A DNA stretch of 50,859 nt. Source: Streptomyces virginiae. Lineage in GTDB: Bacteria; Actinomycetota; Actinomycetes; Streptomycetales; Streptomycetaceae. This document shows positions 1 to 8,194 of this stretch, piece by piece (positions within the stretch are counted from its first letter, which is position 1; every line of letters starts with the position of its first letter). Under the pieces are notes generated by a model. The model made no database searches. It worked only from the letters and a program-made list of their open reading frames with translations, and was not told where the DNA came from. Where the stretch lies: contig NZ_JOAK01000038.1 in NCBI RefSeq assembly GCF_000720455.1, positions 1 through 50,859 on the forward strand. The letters run 5' to 3'. Made by a program: the position numbers and the translations under genes.

Positions 1-15
1 ACGGGCGTGCGGCGG

Positions 16-21
16 GACAAT
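16..21 (+). promoter_or_regulatory. Candidate -10 hexamer (GACAAT) of a leaderless promoter
   Basis: GACAAT ends 6 nt before the ATG at 28, so transcription would begin at or next to the start codon. No Shine-Dalgarno sequence precedes that ATG. The -35 region lies outside the window. Confidence 0.4.
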
Positions 22-27
22 GTCCCC

Positions 28-1575
28 ATGCGTACGCTCCGCGCCCTCGGCGCGGCAGGGGCTGCCGCCCTCCTCACCGCCTCGGCGGCGACGGCGGCCA
101 CGGCGGCCCCGAGCCCGCCCCCCGCTCCCCGCCCCCAGCTCACGGACACAGCCGTCGACAAGGCCGTGGCCGGCCTCGACGCCTCCGTCGCGGACAAGAT
201 GCGCCGCACCGGCGTCCCCGGCGTCGCGGTGGCCGTCGTCCACGACGACAGGGTGGTCTACCTCAAGGGCTTCGGCCTGCGCCACACCGGCGAGAGCGCC
301 AAGGTCGACCCCGACACCGTCTTCCAGCTGGCGTCCGTCTCCAAGCCCGTCACCTCCACCGTCATCGCAGGCGCCCTCGCCGATCCTGGCGACTGGGACG
401 AGCCGCTCGGCGGCTCCCTCCCCGGCTTCGCGCTCAAGGACCCCTGGGTCACCTCGCACGTCACCCCCGCCGACCTGATCTCGCACCGCAGCGGGCTCCC
501 GGACCACGCCGGGGACCTCTTGGAGGACCTCGGCTACGACCAGCGGTACATCCTCGGCCACCTGCGCGAAGAGCCGCTGAGCCCGTTCCGCGCGAGCTAC
601 GCGTACACCAACTTCGGATTCACCGCCGCCGCCGAGGCCGTCGCCCGCGACCACGGCGTGAGCTGGCAGCAGCTCAGCGCGGACACCCTCTTCAAGCCCG
701 CCGGAATGACCCGTACCAGCACCGAGTTCGACGCCTACGCCAAGGCCCCGGACCGGGCATGGGGCCACGTGCGCAACCCGGACGGCACCTGGAGCCCCCG
801 CTACGTCCGTGACGCCGACGCCCAGACCCCGGCCGGCGGGACCAGTTCCACCGTCCGCGACATGTCCCGCTGGCTGCGGCTGCAGCTGAACACCGGCACC
901 CTCGACGGGAAGCGGATCATCGCCGCCGACGCACTCGACCGCACCCGCGTGCCCGAGATCGTCTCGCAGGCCGTGACCGGCCGCGGCACCCCGCAGTTCT
1001 ACGGGCTCGGCTGGAACGTCTCCTACGACGGCGCGGGCCGACTGCGCCTGAGTCACTCCGGCGGGTTCGCCCTGGGCGCCAACACCAACGTCACGATGCT
1101 CCCGCTGGAGCGCCTCGGCATCGTCGTCCTGACCAACGGCGCCCCGGTCGGCCTCGCCGACGCGGTCGCCCTGGACTTCTTCGACACCGCCGAGTACGGC
1201 AAGCCGACCGCCGACTGGATGGCGCTGGCGGGCGCGAGCTACGAGCAGACCTTCAATGCGGGCCGGTCCGACACCGACTACTCGCGCCCGCCGACCGGTG
1301 CGAAACCGGCCCGCGACAGCGCCGCGTACACCGGCACCTACGACAACCCGTACTACGGCAGGGCCACCGTCACCGCCGACGACGACGGGGCGCTCACCCT
1401 CGCCCTCGGACCGAAGCCGCTGCGCTTCCCGCTGGCCCACTACGACGGCGACACCTTCAGCTTCGAGACCACCGGCGAGAACGCCGTCGGCCGCACCGGT
1501 GTGACCTTCGCCGACGGGACGCTCCGCGTCGAATACCTCGACGCCGACCACCTGGGCACCTTCACCCGGCAGTAG
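28..1575 (+). CDS. Secreted serine hydrolase of the beta-lactamase / D-alanyl-D-alanine carboxypeptidase fold
   Basis: This is an exported serine hydrolase of the class C beta-lactamase-like family, which includes DD-peptidases, esterases and beta-lactamases. An N-terminal signal peptide (about residues 1-30, two Arg/Leu-rich turns then an Ala-rich core) precedes a proline-rich linker. The catalytic motifs are visible: S103-V-S-K106 (nucleophile and general base), Y193-T-N195, and H343-S-G345 in place of KTG. A C-terminal DUF3471-like beta domain follows from about residue 420. I chose ATG 28 because the signal peptide begins there and a -10 hexamer lies 6 nt upstream; an in-frame GTG at 7 would add seven residues. 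The substrate cannot be told from sequence: peptidoglycan trimming or ester hydrolysis are as likely as antibiotic hydrolysis. Confidence 0.85.
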   Translation: MRTLRALGAAGAAALLTASAATAATAAPSPPPAPRPQLTDTAVDKAVAGLDASVADKMRRTGVPGVAVAVVHDDRVVYLKGFGLRHTGESAKVDPDTVFQLASVSKPVTSTVIAGALADPGDWDEPLGGSLPGFALKDPWVTSHVTPADLISHRSGLPDHAGDLLEDLGYDQRYILGHLREEPLSPFRASYAYTNFGFTAAAEAVARDHGVSWQQLSADTLFKPAGMTRTSTEFDAYAKAPDRAWGHVRNPDGTWSPRYVRDADAQTPAGGTSSTVRDMSRWLRLQLNTGTLDGKRIIAADALDRTRVPEIVSQAVTGRGTPQFYGLGWNVSYDGAGRLRLSHSGGFALGANTNVTMLPLERLGIVVLTNGAPVGLADAVALDFFDTAEYGKPTADWMALAGASYEQTFNAGRSDTDYSRPPTGAKPARDSAAYTGTYDNPYYGRATVTADDDGALTLALGPKPLRFPLAHYDGDTFSFETTGENAVGRTGVTFADGTLRVEYLDADHLGTFTRQ

Positions 1576-1580
1576 CCGCA

Positions 1581-1586
1581 TAGCCT
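1581..1586 (+). promoter_or_regulatory. Candidate -10 hexamer (TAGCCT), leaderless
   Basis: TAGCCT sits 8 nt before the ATG at 1595 and 5 nt after the stop of the upstream hydrolase. No ribosome-binding site is present, which suggests a leaderless transcript starting at the ATG. Confidence 0.4.
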
Positions 1587-1594
1587 GTCCCCCG

Positions 1595-2581
1595 ATGAGA
1601 CGCAGATCCCCGGCACCCCCCTCGCCCCTCCCCCAGCGGGCCGGCATCGACCCGGTCCGGCTCCGGCTGCCGCCCGACCCGGACGGGACGTGGCCGGACC
1701 TCGGCAGCTACCTCGCCGCCCGCTACGCCGGCACCCGCGGCGAGGAGTCCATGGCGCACCTGCTGGCCGCGGGCCGGGTCCTCGGCCCCGGCGGGCGGGT
1801 GCTGCACGCGCGGGACCCGTACGAACCCGGCGCCTACCTGTGGTTCCACCGGGACATGGACCCGGAACCGCGGGTGCCGTTCGCGGTGCGCGTGGTCCAC
1901 CGGGACGCGCACCTGCTGGTCGTGGACAAGCCGCACTTCCTGGCGACCACTCCGCGCGGCAGCCACATCACCGAGACCGCCCTGGCCCGGCTGCGCGAGG
2001 AGCTGGACCTGCCCGGGCTCAGCCCGGCGCACCGCCTGGACCGGCTCACCGCCGGCCTGGTGATGTTCAGCGTCCGGCCCGAGGACCGCGGGGCGTACCA
2101 GCTCCTCTTCCAGCGGCGCCAGGTGCACAAGGAGTACGAGGCGCTCGCCGCCCGCGACCCGGCGCTCACCTTCCCGCGCACGGTCCGCAGCCGGATCGAG
2201 AAGGTCCGCGGGGTGATCGCCGCGACCGAGGTCCCCGGCACGCCCAACGCCGAGAGCCTGATCGAGCTGGTCGACGTCCGCGGCGGCCTGGGCCGCTACC
2301 GGCTGACCCCGCACACCGGCCGCACCCACCAGCTGCGGGTGCACATGAACGGCCTGGGCCTGCCCATCCTGGGCGATCCGGTCTACCCGGAGGTCACCGA
2401 CCCGGCTCCGGACGACTACCGCCGGCCGCTGCAACTCCTGGCCCGTGTGCTGGCGTTCACCGACCCGGTCACCGGCGCGGCCCACCGCTTCGAGAGCGCC
2501 CGCACCCTCCAGGCCTGGCGCGACCGCCCCGGCTGGGAGACCGGGCCGCAGGCGGACGTCCGGCCCACCGCCGGGCCCTGA
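1595..2581 (+). CDS. RluA-family pseudouridine synthase
   Basis: This 328-residue enzyme would convert specific uridines in rRNA or tRNA to pseudouridine. The RluA-family signature HRLDRLTAG occurs at residues 147-155, with D149 as the expected catalytic aspartate. The later HTGRTHQLRVH stretch is the conserved RNA/base-contacting motif of the family. An N-terminal stretch of about 90 residues probably forms an S4-like or other RNA-binding extension. The gene starts 19 nt after the upstream hydrolase, with a -10-like hexamer but no Shine-Dalgarno sequence, and ends at a strong hairpin shared with the convergent helicase gene. The exact RNA target is unknown: RluA, RluC and RluD subtypes cannot be separated here. 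Confidence 0.9.
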   Translation: MRRRSPAPPSPLPQRAGIDPVRLRLPPDPDGTWPDLGSYLAARYAGTRGEESMAHLLAAGRVLGPGGRVLHARDPYEPGAYLWFHRDMDPEPRVPFAVRVVHRDAHLLVVDKPHFLATTPRGSHITETALARLREELDLPGLSPAHRLDRLTAGLVMFSVRPEDRGAYQLLFQRRQVHKEYEALAARDPALTFPRTVRSRIEKVRGVIAATEVPGTPNAESLIELVDVRGGLGRYRLTPHTGRTHQLRVHMNGLGLPILGDPVYPEVTDPAPDDYRRPLQLLARVLAFTDPVTGAAHRFESARTLQAWRDRPGWETGPQADVRPTAGP

Positions 2582-2590
2582 AACGACTCG

Positions 2591-2623
2591 GTCGCCGCGC
2601 GGAGGAGTCCTCCGCGCGGCGAC
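2591..2623. terminator. Hairpin terminator between convergent genes
   Basis: A perfect 13-bp stem (arms 2591-2603 and 2611-2623) with a 7-nt loop lies between the pseudouridine synthase stop and the helicase stop. It would serve both strands. There is no clear T-tract, as is usual in Streptomyces. Confidence 0.7.
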
Positions 2624-2646
2624 CGGTCACACGTCCAGGGCCGTCC

Positions 2647-5487
2647 CTAGCCGACGGAGCTGTAGGCGACCACGCCCCGGAGCAGGGCGTCCACGGCCTT
2701 GCGGGCGTTCTTCGCCACCGTGCTGCCGCTGTCGCCGGCGGCCGAGGGAGCCGCCGCCGCGACCTGGCCGAGCACGTCGATGACCTGCTTGCACCAGCGC
2801 ACGAAGTCACCGGCCGGCATCTCCGCCTCGCGCAGCACCTCGTCCAGGCTCTTGTCGGAGGCCCACTGGTACGCCGCCCACGCGAAGCCGAGGTCCGGCT
2901 CGCGCTGGCCCACGCCCTCCGCCTGGTTGATGCGGTGCTCCTCCTCCAGGGCGTCGAGCCGGCCCCAGATGCGGACCATCTCGCCGAGCGCGACCTTCGC
3001 CGCGCCGCCCGGGACCTTCGGCGCGACCGCGTCGTCGGACTGCCGGGCCTCGAAGACCAGTGCCGAGACGCAGGCGGCCAGTTCCGCCGGGCTCAGGCCC
3101 TCCCAGATCCCGGCGCGCAGGCATTCGGACGCCAGCAGGTCGAGCTCCCCGTACAGCCGGGCGAGCCGCTTGCCGTGCACCGTGACCTCGTCCTCGCGCA
3201 GGTAGTCCAGCTCGGTCAGCAGGGCGTGGATCCGGTCGAAGGTGCGGGCGATCGTGTTCGTCCTGCCCTCGATCCGCCGCTCCAGCGCTTGCGTGTCCCG
3301 CTGCAGCCGGTGGTAGCGCTCCGCCCAGCGGGCGTGGTCCTCGCGCTCGTCGCAGCCGTGGCAGGGGTGCGCCCGCAGCTCGGCGCGCAGCCTGGCGATC
3401 TCGCGGTCGTCGGCGGCCGCGGCCCGGCCCCGGGAGCGCCGCTCCGGGGCGATGTGCCCGGCCTTGCTCCGCAGCTGGGACGCCAGGTCCCGACGGGACT
3501 GCGGCGAGCGCGCGTTGAAGGACTTGGGGATCCGCATCCGGTCCAGCGCCTCGACCGGGACCGGGAAGTCGATCGCGGCGAGCCGCTTGACCTGCCGCTC
3601 TGCGGTGAGCACCAGCGGACGCGGGCCCTCGGCGTACTCGTACCCGCGGTGCCCGTGGACGCGTCCGGCCGGCACGCCCGGGTCGAGGACGAGCGCGAGC
3701 CCGGCGAACTTGCCCGTCGGGACGTGGATGATGTCGCCCGGCTTGAGCTTCTCCAGCGAACTGGCCGCCTGCACCCGCCGCTGGGCGGCGCCCTGCTTGG
3801 CCAGTTCCGTCTCGCGGTCCTTGAGGTCGCGGCGCAGCTGCGCGTACTCCTCGAAGTTCCCCAGGTGGCAGGTCATGCCCTCCCGGTAGCCCTCCAGGCC
3901 CTCCTCGTTGCGCTGCACCTGCCGGGAGATCCCGACGACCGAGCGGTCGGCCTGGAACTGCGCGAAGGAGGTCTCCAGCAGCTCGCGCGAGCGGTGCCGC
4001 CCGAACTGGCTGACCAGGTTGACGGCCATGTTGTAGGACGGCTTGAAGCTGGAACGCAGCGGATACGTACGGGTGCCCGCGAGCCCGGCGAGGCCGGCCG
4101 GGTCCATGCCCCGCTGCCAGAGCACGACCGCGTGGCCCTCGACGTCGATGCCGCGCCGTCCGGCCCGGCCGGTCAGCTGGGTGTACTCGCCGGGGGTGAT
4201 GTCGGCGTGCTGCTCGCCGTTCCACTTGACCAGCTTCTCCAGGATCACCGTGCGCGCGGGCATGTTGATGCCCAGCGCCAGCGTCTCCGTGGCGAAGACG
4301 GCCTTCACCAGACCGCGGACGAACAGCTCTTCCACGACCTCCTTGAAGGTGGGCAGCATGCCCGCGTGGTGCGCGGCGATGCCCCGCTCCAGGCCTTCGA
4401 GCCACTCGTAGTAGCCCAGGACGTGCAGGTCCTCGGTGGGGATGGAGGCGGTGCGCGCCTCGACGATCTCGCGGACCCTGAGCCGCGCGGACTCGTCGTT
4501 GAGGCGCAGGCCCGCGTACAGGCACTGCTGGACGGCGGCCTCGCATCCGGCCCGGCTGAAGATGAAGTTGATGGCGGGCAGCAGCCCGTCGTTGTCGAGG
4601 CGGGCGATGACCTCGGGGCGGGACGGGGTCCAGATCCGGCCGCGGGAGCGCCGTTCGCGCTCGCGGTCGGCCTCGCGGACCATCTTGCCGCGGCGCCGGT
4701 CCTTCGGGTTGTAGGTGCGGCTGTTCTCCTCGCGCGCCATGCGCAGCAGGTCCGGGTTGACCTCCCGGCGCGCGGAGCCGCGGCCGCCGTGGTCGGACTC
4801 CTCCTCGAAGAGGTCGTAGATCCGGCGGCCGGCCATGACGTGCTGCCACAGCGGTACGGGCCGCTCCTCGGAGACGATCACCTCGGTGTCCCCGCGCACG
4901 GTGTCCAGCCAGTCGCCGAACTCCTCGGCGTTGGACACGGTGGCCGACAGGGAGACCAGGGTGACCGACTCGGGGAGGTGGATGATCACTTCCTCCCAGA
5001 CGGCCCCGCGGAACCGGTCGGAGAGGTAGTGGACCTCGTCCATCACGACGTGGCCGAGACCGCGCAGCGACTGGGAGCCCGCGTACAGCATGTTGCGGAG
5101 CACCTCGGTGGTCATCACGACCACCGGCGCCTCGGAGTTGACGCTGTTGTCGCCGGTCAGCAGGCCCACCTTGTCGGCGCCGTAGCGCTTGACGAGGTCG
5201 GCGTACTTCTGGTTCGAGAGCGCCTTGATCGGCGTCGTGTAGAAGCACTTGCGGCCCTGCTGGAGGGCCAGGTGCACGGCGAACTCGCCGACAATGGTCT
5301 TGCCCGAGCCGGTCGGGGCGGCGACGAGGACGCCCTTGCCGGCCTCCAGCGCCTTGCAGGCCTCCACCTGGTACGGATCCAGGTCGAAGTCGTACATCTC
5401 GCGGAAGGGGGCCAGGGCGGAGGCCTCTTCGGCGGCGCGGATCCGGGCAGCGGCGTACCGCTCGGCGGGTGAGAGTTCTTCGGTCAT
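2647..5487 (-). CDS. helY: DEAD/DEAH-box (Ski2/Mtr4-like) RNA helicase, HelY type
   Basis: This 946-residue superfamily 2 helicase resembles Ski2/Mtr4 and mycobacterial HelY. Walker A (APTGSGKT) is at residues 57-64, the DEVH box at 150-153, and the motif VI region reads QLTGRAGRRG. The C-terminal half carries the DSHCT-type domain expected of exosome-associated helicases. The probable function is ATP-driven RNA unwinding in RNA processing or decay; a DNA role is also possible. The start is ATG 5487, where conserved sequence begins. An in-frame TTG at 5520 is rejected because it is the first three bases of a promoter element (5498-5520). In actinomycetes this gene usually follows pafBC-tatAC, as here, with a lipid-kinase gene between. 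The promoter resembles PafBC-dependent DNA-damage promoters. Confidence 0.92.
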   Translation of the reverse strand: MTEELSPAERYAAARIRAAEEASALAPFREMYDFDLDPYQVEACKALEAGKGVLVAAPTGSGKTIVGEFAVHLALQQGRKCFYTTPIKALSNQKYADLVKRYGADKVGLLTGDNSVNSEAPVVVMTTEVLRNMLYAGSQSLRGLGHVVMDEVHYLSDRFRGAVWEEVIIHLPESVTLVSLSATVSNAEEFGDWLDTVRGDTEVIVSEERPVPLWQHVMAGRRIYDLFEEESDHGGRGSARREVNPDLLRMAREENSRTYNPKDRRRGKMVREADRERERRSRGRIWTPSRPEVIARLDNDGLLPAINFIFSRAGCEAAVQQCLYAGLRLNDESARLRVREIVEARTASIPTEDLHVLGYYEWLEGLERGIAAHHAGMLPTFKEVVEELFVRGLVKAVFATETLALGINMPARTVILEKLVKWNGEQHADITPGEYTQLTGRAGRRGIDVEGHAVVLWQRGMDPAGLAGLAGTRTYPLRSSFKPSYNMAVNLVSQFGRHRSRELLETSFAQFQADRSVVGISRQVQRNEEGLEGYREGMTCHLGNFEEYAQLRRDLKDRETELAKQGAAQRRVQAASSLEKLKPGDIIHVPTGKFAGLALVLDPGVPAGRVHGHRGYEYAEGPRPLVLTAERQVKRLAAIDFPVPVEALDRMRIPKSFNARSPQSRRDLASQLRSKAGHIAPERRSRGRAAAADDREIARLRAELRAHPCHGCDEREDHARWAERYHRLQRDTQALERRIEGRTNTIARTFDRIHALLTELDYLREDEVTVHGKRLARLYGELDLLASECLRAGIWEGLSPAELAACVSALVFEARQSDDAVAPKVPGGAAKVALGEMVRIWGRLDALEEEHRINQAEGVGQREPDLGFAWAAYQWASDKSLDEVLREAEMPAGDFVRWCKQVIDVLGQVAAAAPSAAGDSGSTVAKNARKAVDALLRGVVAYSSVG

Positions 5488-5497
5488 CTTGCTGTCG

Positions 5498-5520
5498 AGC
5501 CTACCCGTCGGCTCTGACAA
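5498..5520 (-). promoter_or_regulatory. Candidate PafBC-type (RecA-independent DNA-damage) promoter of the helicase
   Basis: On the minus strand TTGTCAGAG (5520-5512) is followed by exactly 8 nt and then TAGGCT (5503-5498). The published consensus, as I recall it, is tTGTCRgtg-N8-TANNNT, so only one position of the nine-base box differs. The -10 box lies 10 nt before the ATG at 5487, giving a leader of a few bases at most. Confidence 0.6.
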
Positions 5521-5533
5521 CAGTCGCGATCAT

Positions 5534-6421
5534 TTATGTGAGGAGCCGGATCGCCCCGGGCACGCACTCGGCGGTCACCGGGAGGGGCCCGAGCGGCTCT
5601 CCGTCGGCGTACGCGGTCAGGCCGGGCGCCTCCAGGGTGATCTTCCTGGTGCGGTGGACGCTCACCTTCGGGTGGGAGAGGTGGCCGCCCCGGTAGACCT
5701 GCGGGAACACCTTCAGCAGGGTGGCCCGGCTGCAGTCGCCGACGACCGTGACGTCGAAGAGGCCGTCGTCGGGGACGGCGCCGGGGCAGATGCGCATGCC
5801 GCCGCCGTAGGAGGAGCCGTTGCCGACGGCCACCAGCGTGGCCTCGGTCTCGATCACCGGGCCGTCGTCGAGGGTGATGCGGTACGGGAACGGCCGGAAG
5901 GCGGCCAGTTCCGCGATCATCGCCAGGTCGTACTTGAAGCGGCCCGCCGGCAGCCGCATCCGGTTGCCCCGGTCGTTGACCTTCGAGTCGAAGCCCGAGC
6001 ACAGCACGGTCCCGTACCAGGTGGCGCCCACGCGCCCCAGGTCGATCTCCCGGGTCCGGCCCTCCTTGAGGGCCTGGGCGGCCATCCGTCCCGCCCGGGC
6101 GGGCTCGCGTACGGGCAGTCCCGCGGCCCGCGCGAAGTCGTTGCCGGTGCCCACGGCGACCACGCCGAGCGGCACCCGGGTGCCCGCGAGCGCCTGGAGC
6201 GCCAGGGAGACCATGCCGTCGCCGCCGACCGCGACGACTGCGCCGGCGCCCTCGCGGACCGCGGCCGTCAGCCGGGCCAGCGCGTCCGGTGCGTCGGTGC
6301 CCACCAGGGTCCGTACGGAGAATCCGGCTTCCCGCAGAGCGGAAGCGGCCGGCTGGGCGGCGTGCGCGCCCCGGCCGCGTCCCGCGGTGGGATTGACGAA
6401 GAGGGTGACCTCGTAGCTCAC
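5534..6421 (-). CDS. Diacylglycerol kinase-family lipid kinase (YegS/DgkB-like)
   Basis: This 295-residue protein belongs to the diacylglycerol/sphingosine kinase catalytic family and would phosphorylate a lipid hydroxyl with ATP. Visible motifs are FVNPTAGRG near the N-terminus (residues 8-16), the GGDG nucleotide-binding loop in VAVGGDGMVS, and VGTGNDFARA. A C-terminal beta-sandwich follows, as in YegS. It begins at GTG 6421 with no Shine-Dalgarno sequence; TACATT lies 7 nt upstream, suggesting a leaderless transcript. It sits between tatC and the helicase, 46 nt from the helicase start codon. The physiological lipid could be diacylglycerol or an undecaprenyl-type alcohol; sequence does not decide. 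Confidence 0.88.
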   Translation of the reverse strand: MSYEVTLFVNPTAGRGRGAHAAQPAASALREAGFSVRTLVGTDAPDALARLTAAVREGAGAVVAVGGDGMVSLALQALAGTRVPLGVVAVGTGNDFARAAGLPVREPARAGRMAAQALKEGRTREIDLGRVGATWYGTVLCSGFDSKVNDRGNRMRLPAGRFKYDLAMIAELAAFRPFPYRITLDDGPVIETEATLVAVGNGSSYGGGMRICPGAVPDDGLFDVTVVGDCSRATLLKVFPQVYRGGHLSHPKVSVHRTRKITLEAPGLTAYADGEPLGPLPVTAECVPGAIRLLT

Positions 6422-6428
6422 CCCCGGG

Positions 6429-6434
6429 AATGTA
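6429..6434 (-). promoter_or_regulatory. Candidate -10 hexamer (TACATT), leaderless
   Basis: TACATT on the minus strand ends 7 nt before the GTG start of the lipid kinase gene. The gene lacks a Shine-Dalgarno sequence. Confidence 0.45.
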
Positions 6435-6459
6435 CCGGAGCCCTTTCGCGGGTCTCGGC

Positions 6460-6496
6460 CGCCCCCGGGGGCACCTCCCGGCGGTGGCCGGGGGCG
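6460..6496 (-). terminator. Hairpin after tatC
   Basis: Arms 6460-6468 and 6488-6496 form a 9-bp all-GC stem with further pairing possible in the 19-nt loop. It lies just after the tatC stop codon and ahead of the separate promoter-like hexamer of the lipid kinase. Confidence 0.5.
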
Positions 6497-6502
6497 TACC
6501 TG

Positions 6503-7468
6503 TCAGGTGGCGTCGTCGTACCCGTTGATCCGGTGTCGTCCGCCGTCGGCCTGTTCGGGCAGGGCGGCCGGGGCGGGCGCGGCGTCGATGGCGCCGATCG
6601 GAGCCGGGGTGAGGTCGAGCTCCGAGGCCTCGTCGTCGCTCAGTCCCGCGTCGGGGTCGTTGCGCCGGCGCCTGCGGTCGTTGAGGAGGCACAGGCCGAC
6701 GGCCGCGAAGTAGAGGGCCACGATGGGCAGGGCCAGCGCGAGCATGGTCGGCGGGTCACCGGTGGGCGTGGCGAAGGCGGCGAAGACGGTGATGCCGAGG
6801 ACCATGCCCCGCCACCAGCCGGCGAGCCGCTTGCCGGAGAGCACGCCGGTGAAGTTCAGCAGGATCAGCAGCAGCGGCAGCTCGAAGGCCAGACCGAAGA
6901 CGATCACCATGCGGGTGACCAGGTCGAGGTAGTCGTCGACCGGGAGCAGGTTGCGCGCGTGGTCGGGGGTGAACTCCAGCATGATCGTCGCGGTCTGCGG
7001 GAGGATCTTGTACGCGAGGACGGCGCCGGTCATGAACAGCGGCGCGCCGACCGCGACGAAACTCCGCGCGTACTTCTTCTCGTGGCTGTGCAGACCGGGC
7101 GCGGCGAACGCCCACAGCTGGTAGAGCCACACCGGCGCGGAGAGCACGACGCCGGCCATCAGCGAGACCTTCAGGGCGATCGAGAACGCCGAGATCAGGC
7201 CGTTCACGGTCATGTCGGCGCAGGGGCGCCCGTTGCGCTGGGTCACCACCCCGTTGGTGCAGCCGACGGAGTCCAGCATCGGCTTCAACAGGAAGTTGAT
7301 GATGTCCCGGTAGAAGAAGGCCGCGATGATCGTGATGACGAGGATCGCCAGGACCGACTTCAGCAGGCGGTTACGCAGTTCGCGCAGGTGCTCGACGAGA
7401 GGCATGCGCCCTTCGGCGTCCTTTGCCTGTCGTTCTTGTTTCCCCTGCTTGCGGGCAGACTTGAGCAA
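6503..7468 (-). CDS. tatC: Sec-independent (twin-arginine) protein translocase subunit TatC
   Basis: TatC is the polytopic receptor of the Tat pathway, which exports folded proteins with RR signal peptides. The 321-residue sequence contains the conserved N-terminal segment MPLVEHLRELRNRL (residues 22-35), in which the Glu contacts the signal peptide, and about six hydrophobic segments. The C-terminal tail of roughly 70 residues is charged and Ala-rich, as in other Streptomyces TatC. I place the start at TTG 7468 because the MLKSARKQ leader is conserved; ATG 7405 would remove 21 residues but keep the whole domain. tatA lies 47 nt upstream, so the two are cotranscribed. A tatB gene is not in the window. 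Confidence 0.95.
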   Translation of the reverse strand: MLKSARKQGKQERQAKDAEGRMPLVEHLRELRNRLLKSVLAILVITIIAAFFYRDIINFLLKPMLDSVGCTNGVVTQRNGRPCADMTVNGLISAFSIALKVSLMAGVVLSAPVWLYQLWAFAAPGLHSHEKKYARSFVAVGAPLFMTGAVLAYKILPQTATIMLEFTPDHARNLLPVDDYLDLVTRMVIVFGLAFELPLLLILLNFTGVLSGKRLAGWWRGMVLGITVFAAFATPTGDPPTMLALALPIVALYFAAVGLCLLNDRRRRRNDPDAGLSDDEASELDLTPAPIGAIDAAPAPAALPEQADGGRHRINGYDDAT

Positions 7469-7515
7469 CCCACGTCCCTTGTCTCGTTGCAGATGACTGG
7501 CCTGAAGGGCGTAGG

Positions 7516-7800
7516 TCAGCCCTGGGCGGTGCGGTTCGGCTCGCTGACCGGCCGGGAGCTGGTGACGTCACCGGGCGCGGCCTGGATGGTGCGCGGGGCG
7601 ACCGGTGCCTGCGCGGACTGGTCGGCCGGGGCGGCCGCGTCGTCGGCCTCGCCGTCCTTCTTCATGGCCTTGGCCTCGCTCTTGAGGATGCGGGCCGACT
7701 TGCCGAGGGAGCGGGCCATGTCGGGGAGCTTCTTGGCGCCGAAGAGCAGGATGATGACTCCGACGATGACGAGGATTTCCCAACCCCTGAGGTTGCCCAT
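7516..7800 (-). CDS. tatA: Twin-arginine translocase subunit TatA
   Basis: This 94-residue protein has the TatA plan: a short N-tail, one transmembrane helix (about residues 7-22), the hinge [16 protein letters not shown], an amphipathic helix to about residue 45, and a charged, Ala-rich tail. TatA oligomers provide the passage step of Tat export in the membrane. The Shine-Dalgarno sequence GGAAG lies 6 nt before ATG 7800. A likely promoter with a perfect palindrome lies upstream (7868-7898), so tatAC need not depend on pafBC transcription. Confidence 0.96.
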   Translation of the reverse strand: MGNLRGWEILVIVGVIILLFGAKKLPDMARSLGKSARILKSEAKAMKKDGEADDAAAPADQSAQAPVAPRTIQAAPGDVTSSRPVSEPNRTAQG

Positions 7801-7867
7801 GAAGTCTTCCTTTTCTCCGAGGTTCGCAGCGCACCGGTACGGGCGCCTGGGACTGTCTCTACCGAGG

Positions 7868-7898
7868 ATCGTAACCCCAGGGGGTTAACGCCCGGCAA
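7868..7898 (-). promoter_or_regulatory. Candidate tatAC promoter with an embedded palindrome
   Basis: On the minus strand TTGCCG is followed about 19 nt later by TACGAT (7873-7868), about 60 nt before the tatA Shine-Dalgarno sequence. A perfect 7-2-7 inverted repeat, TAACCCC-AG-GGGGTTA (7872-7887), covers the spacer next to the -10 box and could be an operator. A good TTGACA also lies further up (7939-7934), but no -10 box is correctly spaced from it. Confidence 0.35.
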
Positions 7899-7967
7899 TC
7901 CCCCGGCGTACCCCGTCTTGCGTCCTGGCCGATTGTCAATCCCCCGGTCACACGCCTGTCGCGTTCG

Positions 7968-8168
7968 TTACGGCCGCACGTCGTGGCCCGCCCGTGCCAG
8001 ACCGGCCGCCTCCCGCTCCAGATCGGCCGACGCGGCGGTGATCCGGCGGCTGGCCAGCGCGACCTCCGAGGAGAGCCGGCGCACCTCCACGTACACGCGC
8101 ACGGCCAGCACGGCCAGCACGGCCACTCCGAGGAAGCCCAGGGCAATTGCGAACATCGGCCACAGCAT
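7968..8168 (-). CDS. Small single-span membrane protein of unknown function
   Basis: This 66-residue protein has one strongly hydrophobic helix (about residues 4-26) followed by a basic and then heptad-like helical tail (EVRRLSSEVALASRRITAAS), which may form a short coiled coil. I do not recognise a named family. It starts at ATG 8168 with TAGGCT 6 nt upstream and no Shine-Dalgarno sequence, so it is probably leaderless with its own promoter. It lies between the zinc-ribbon gene and tatA on the same strand. Its topology and tail recall small Tat-, septum- or stress-related membrane proteins, but nothing in the sequence fixes a role. Confidence 0.7.
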   Translation of the reverse strand: MLWPMFAIALGFLGVAVLAVLAVRVYVEVRRLSSEVALASRRITAASADLEREAAGLARAGHDVRP

Positions 8169-8174
8169 GGGCCG

Positions 8175-8180
8175 AGCCTA
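8175..8180 (-). promoter_or_regulatory. Candidate -10 hexamer (TAGGCT), leaderless
   Basis: TAGGCT on the minus strand lies 6 nt before the ATG at 8168, inside the 26-nt gap after the zinc-ribbon gene. Confidence 0.5.
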
Positions 8181-8194
8181 GGCCACCGGACGCC

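Noticed and set aside
1690..5472. Plus-strand open frame of 1260 codons opposite the helicase gene
   Set aside because: It is an antisense shadow caused by high GC at third positions. The opposite strand encodes a clear helicase with all motifs; this frame has low-complexity Arg/Ala/Gly/Pro sequence and no domain.
5487..5520. TTG at 5520 as helicase start
   Set aside because: The TTG is the first part of the upstream promoter element and the extra residues are not conserved. ATG 5487 fits the family N-terminus.
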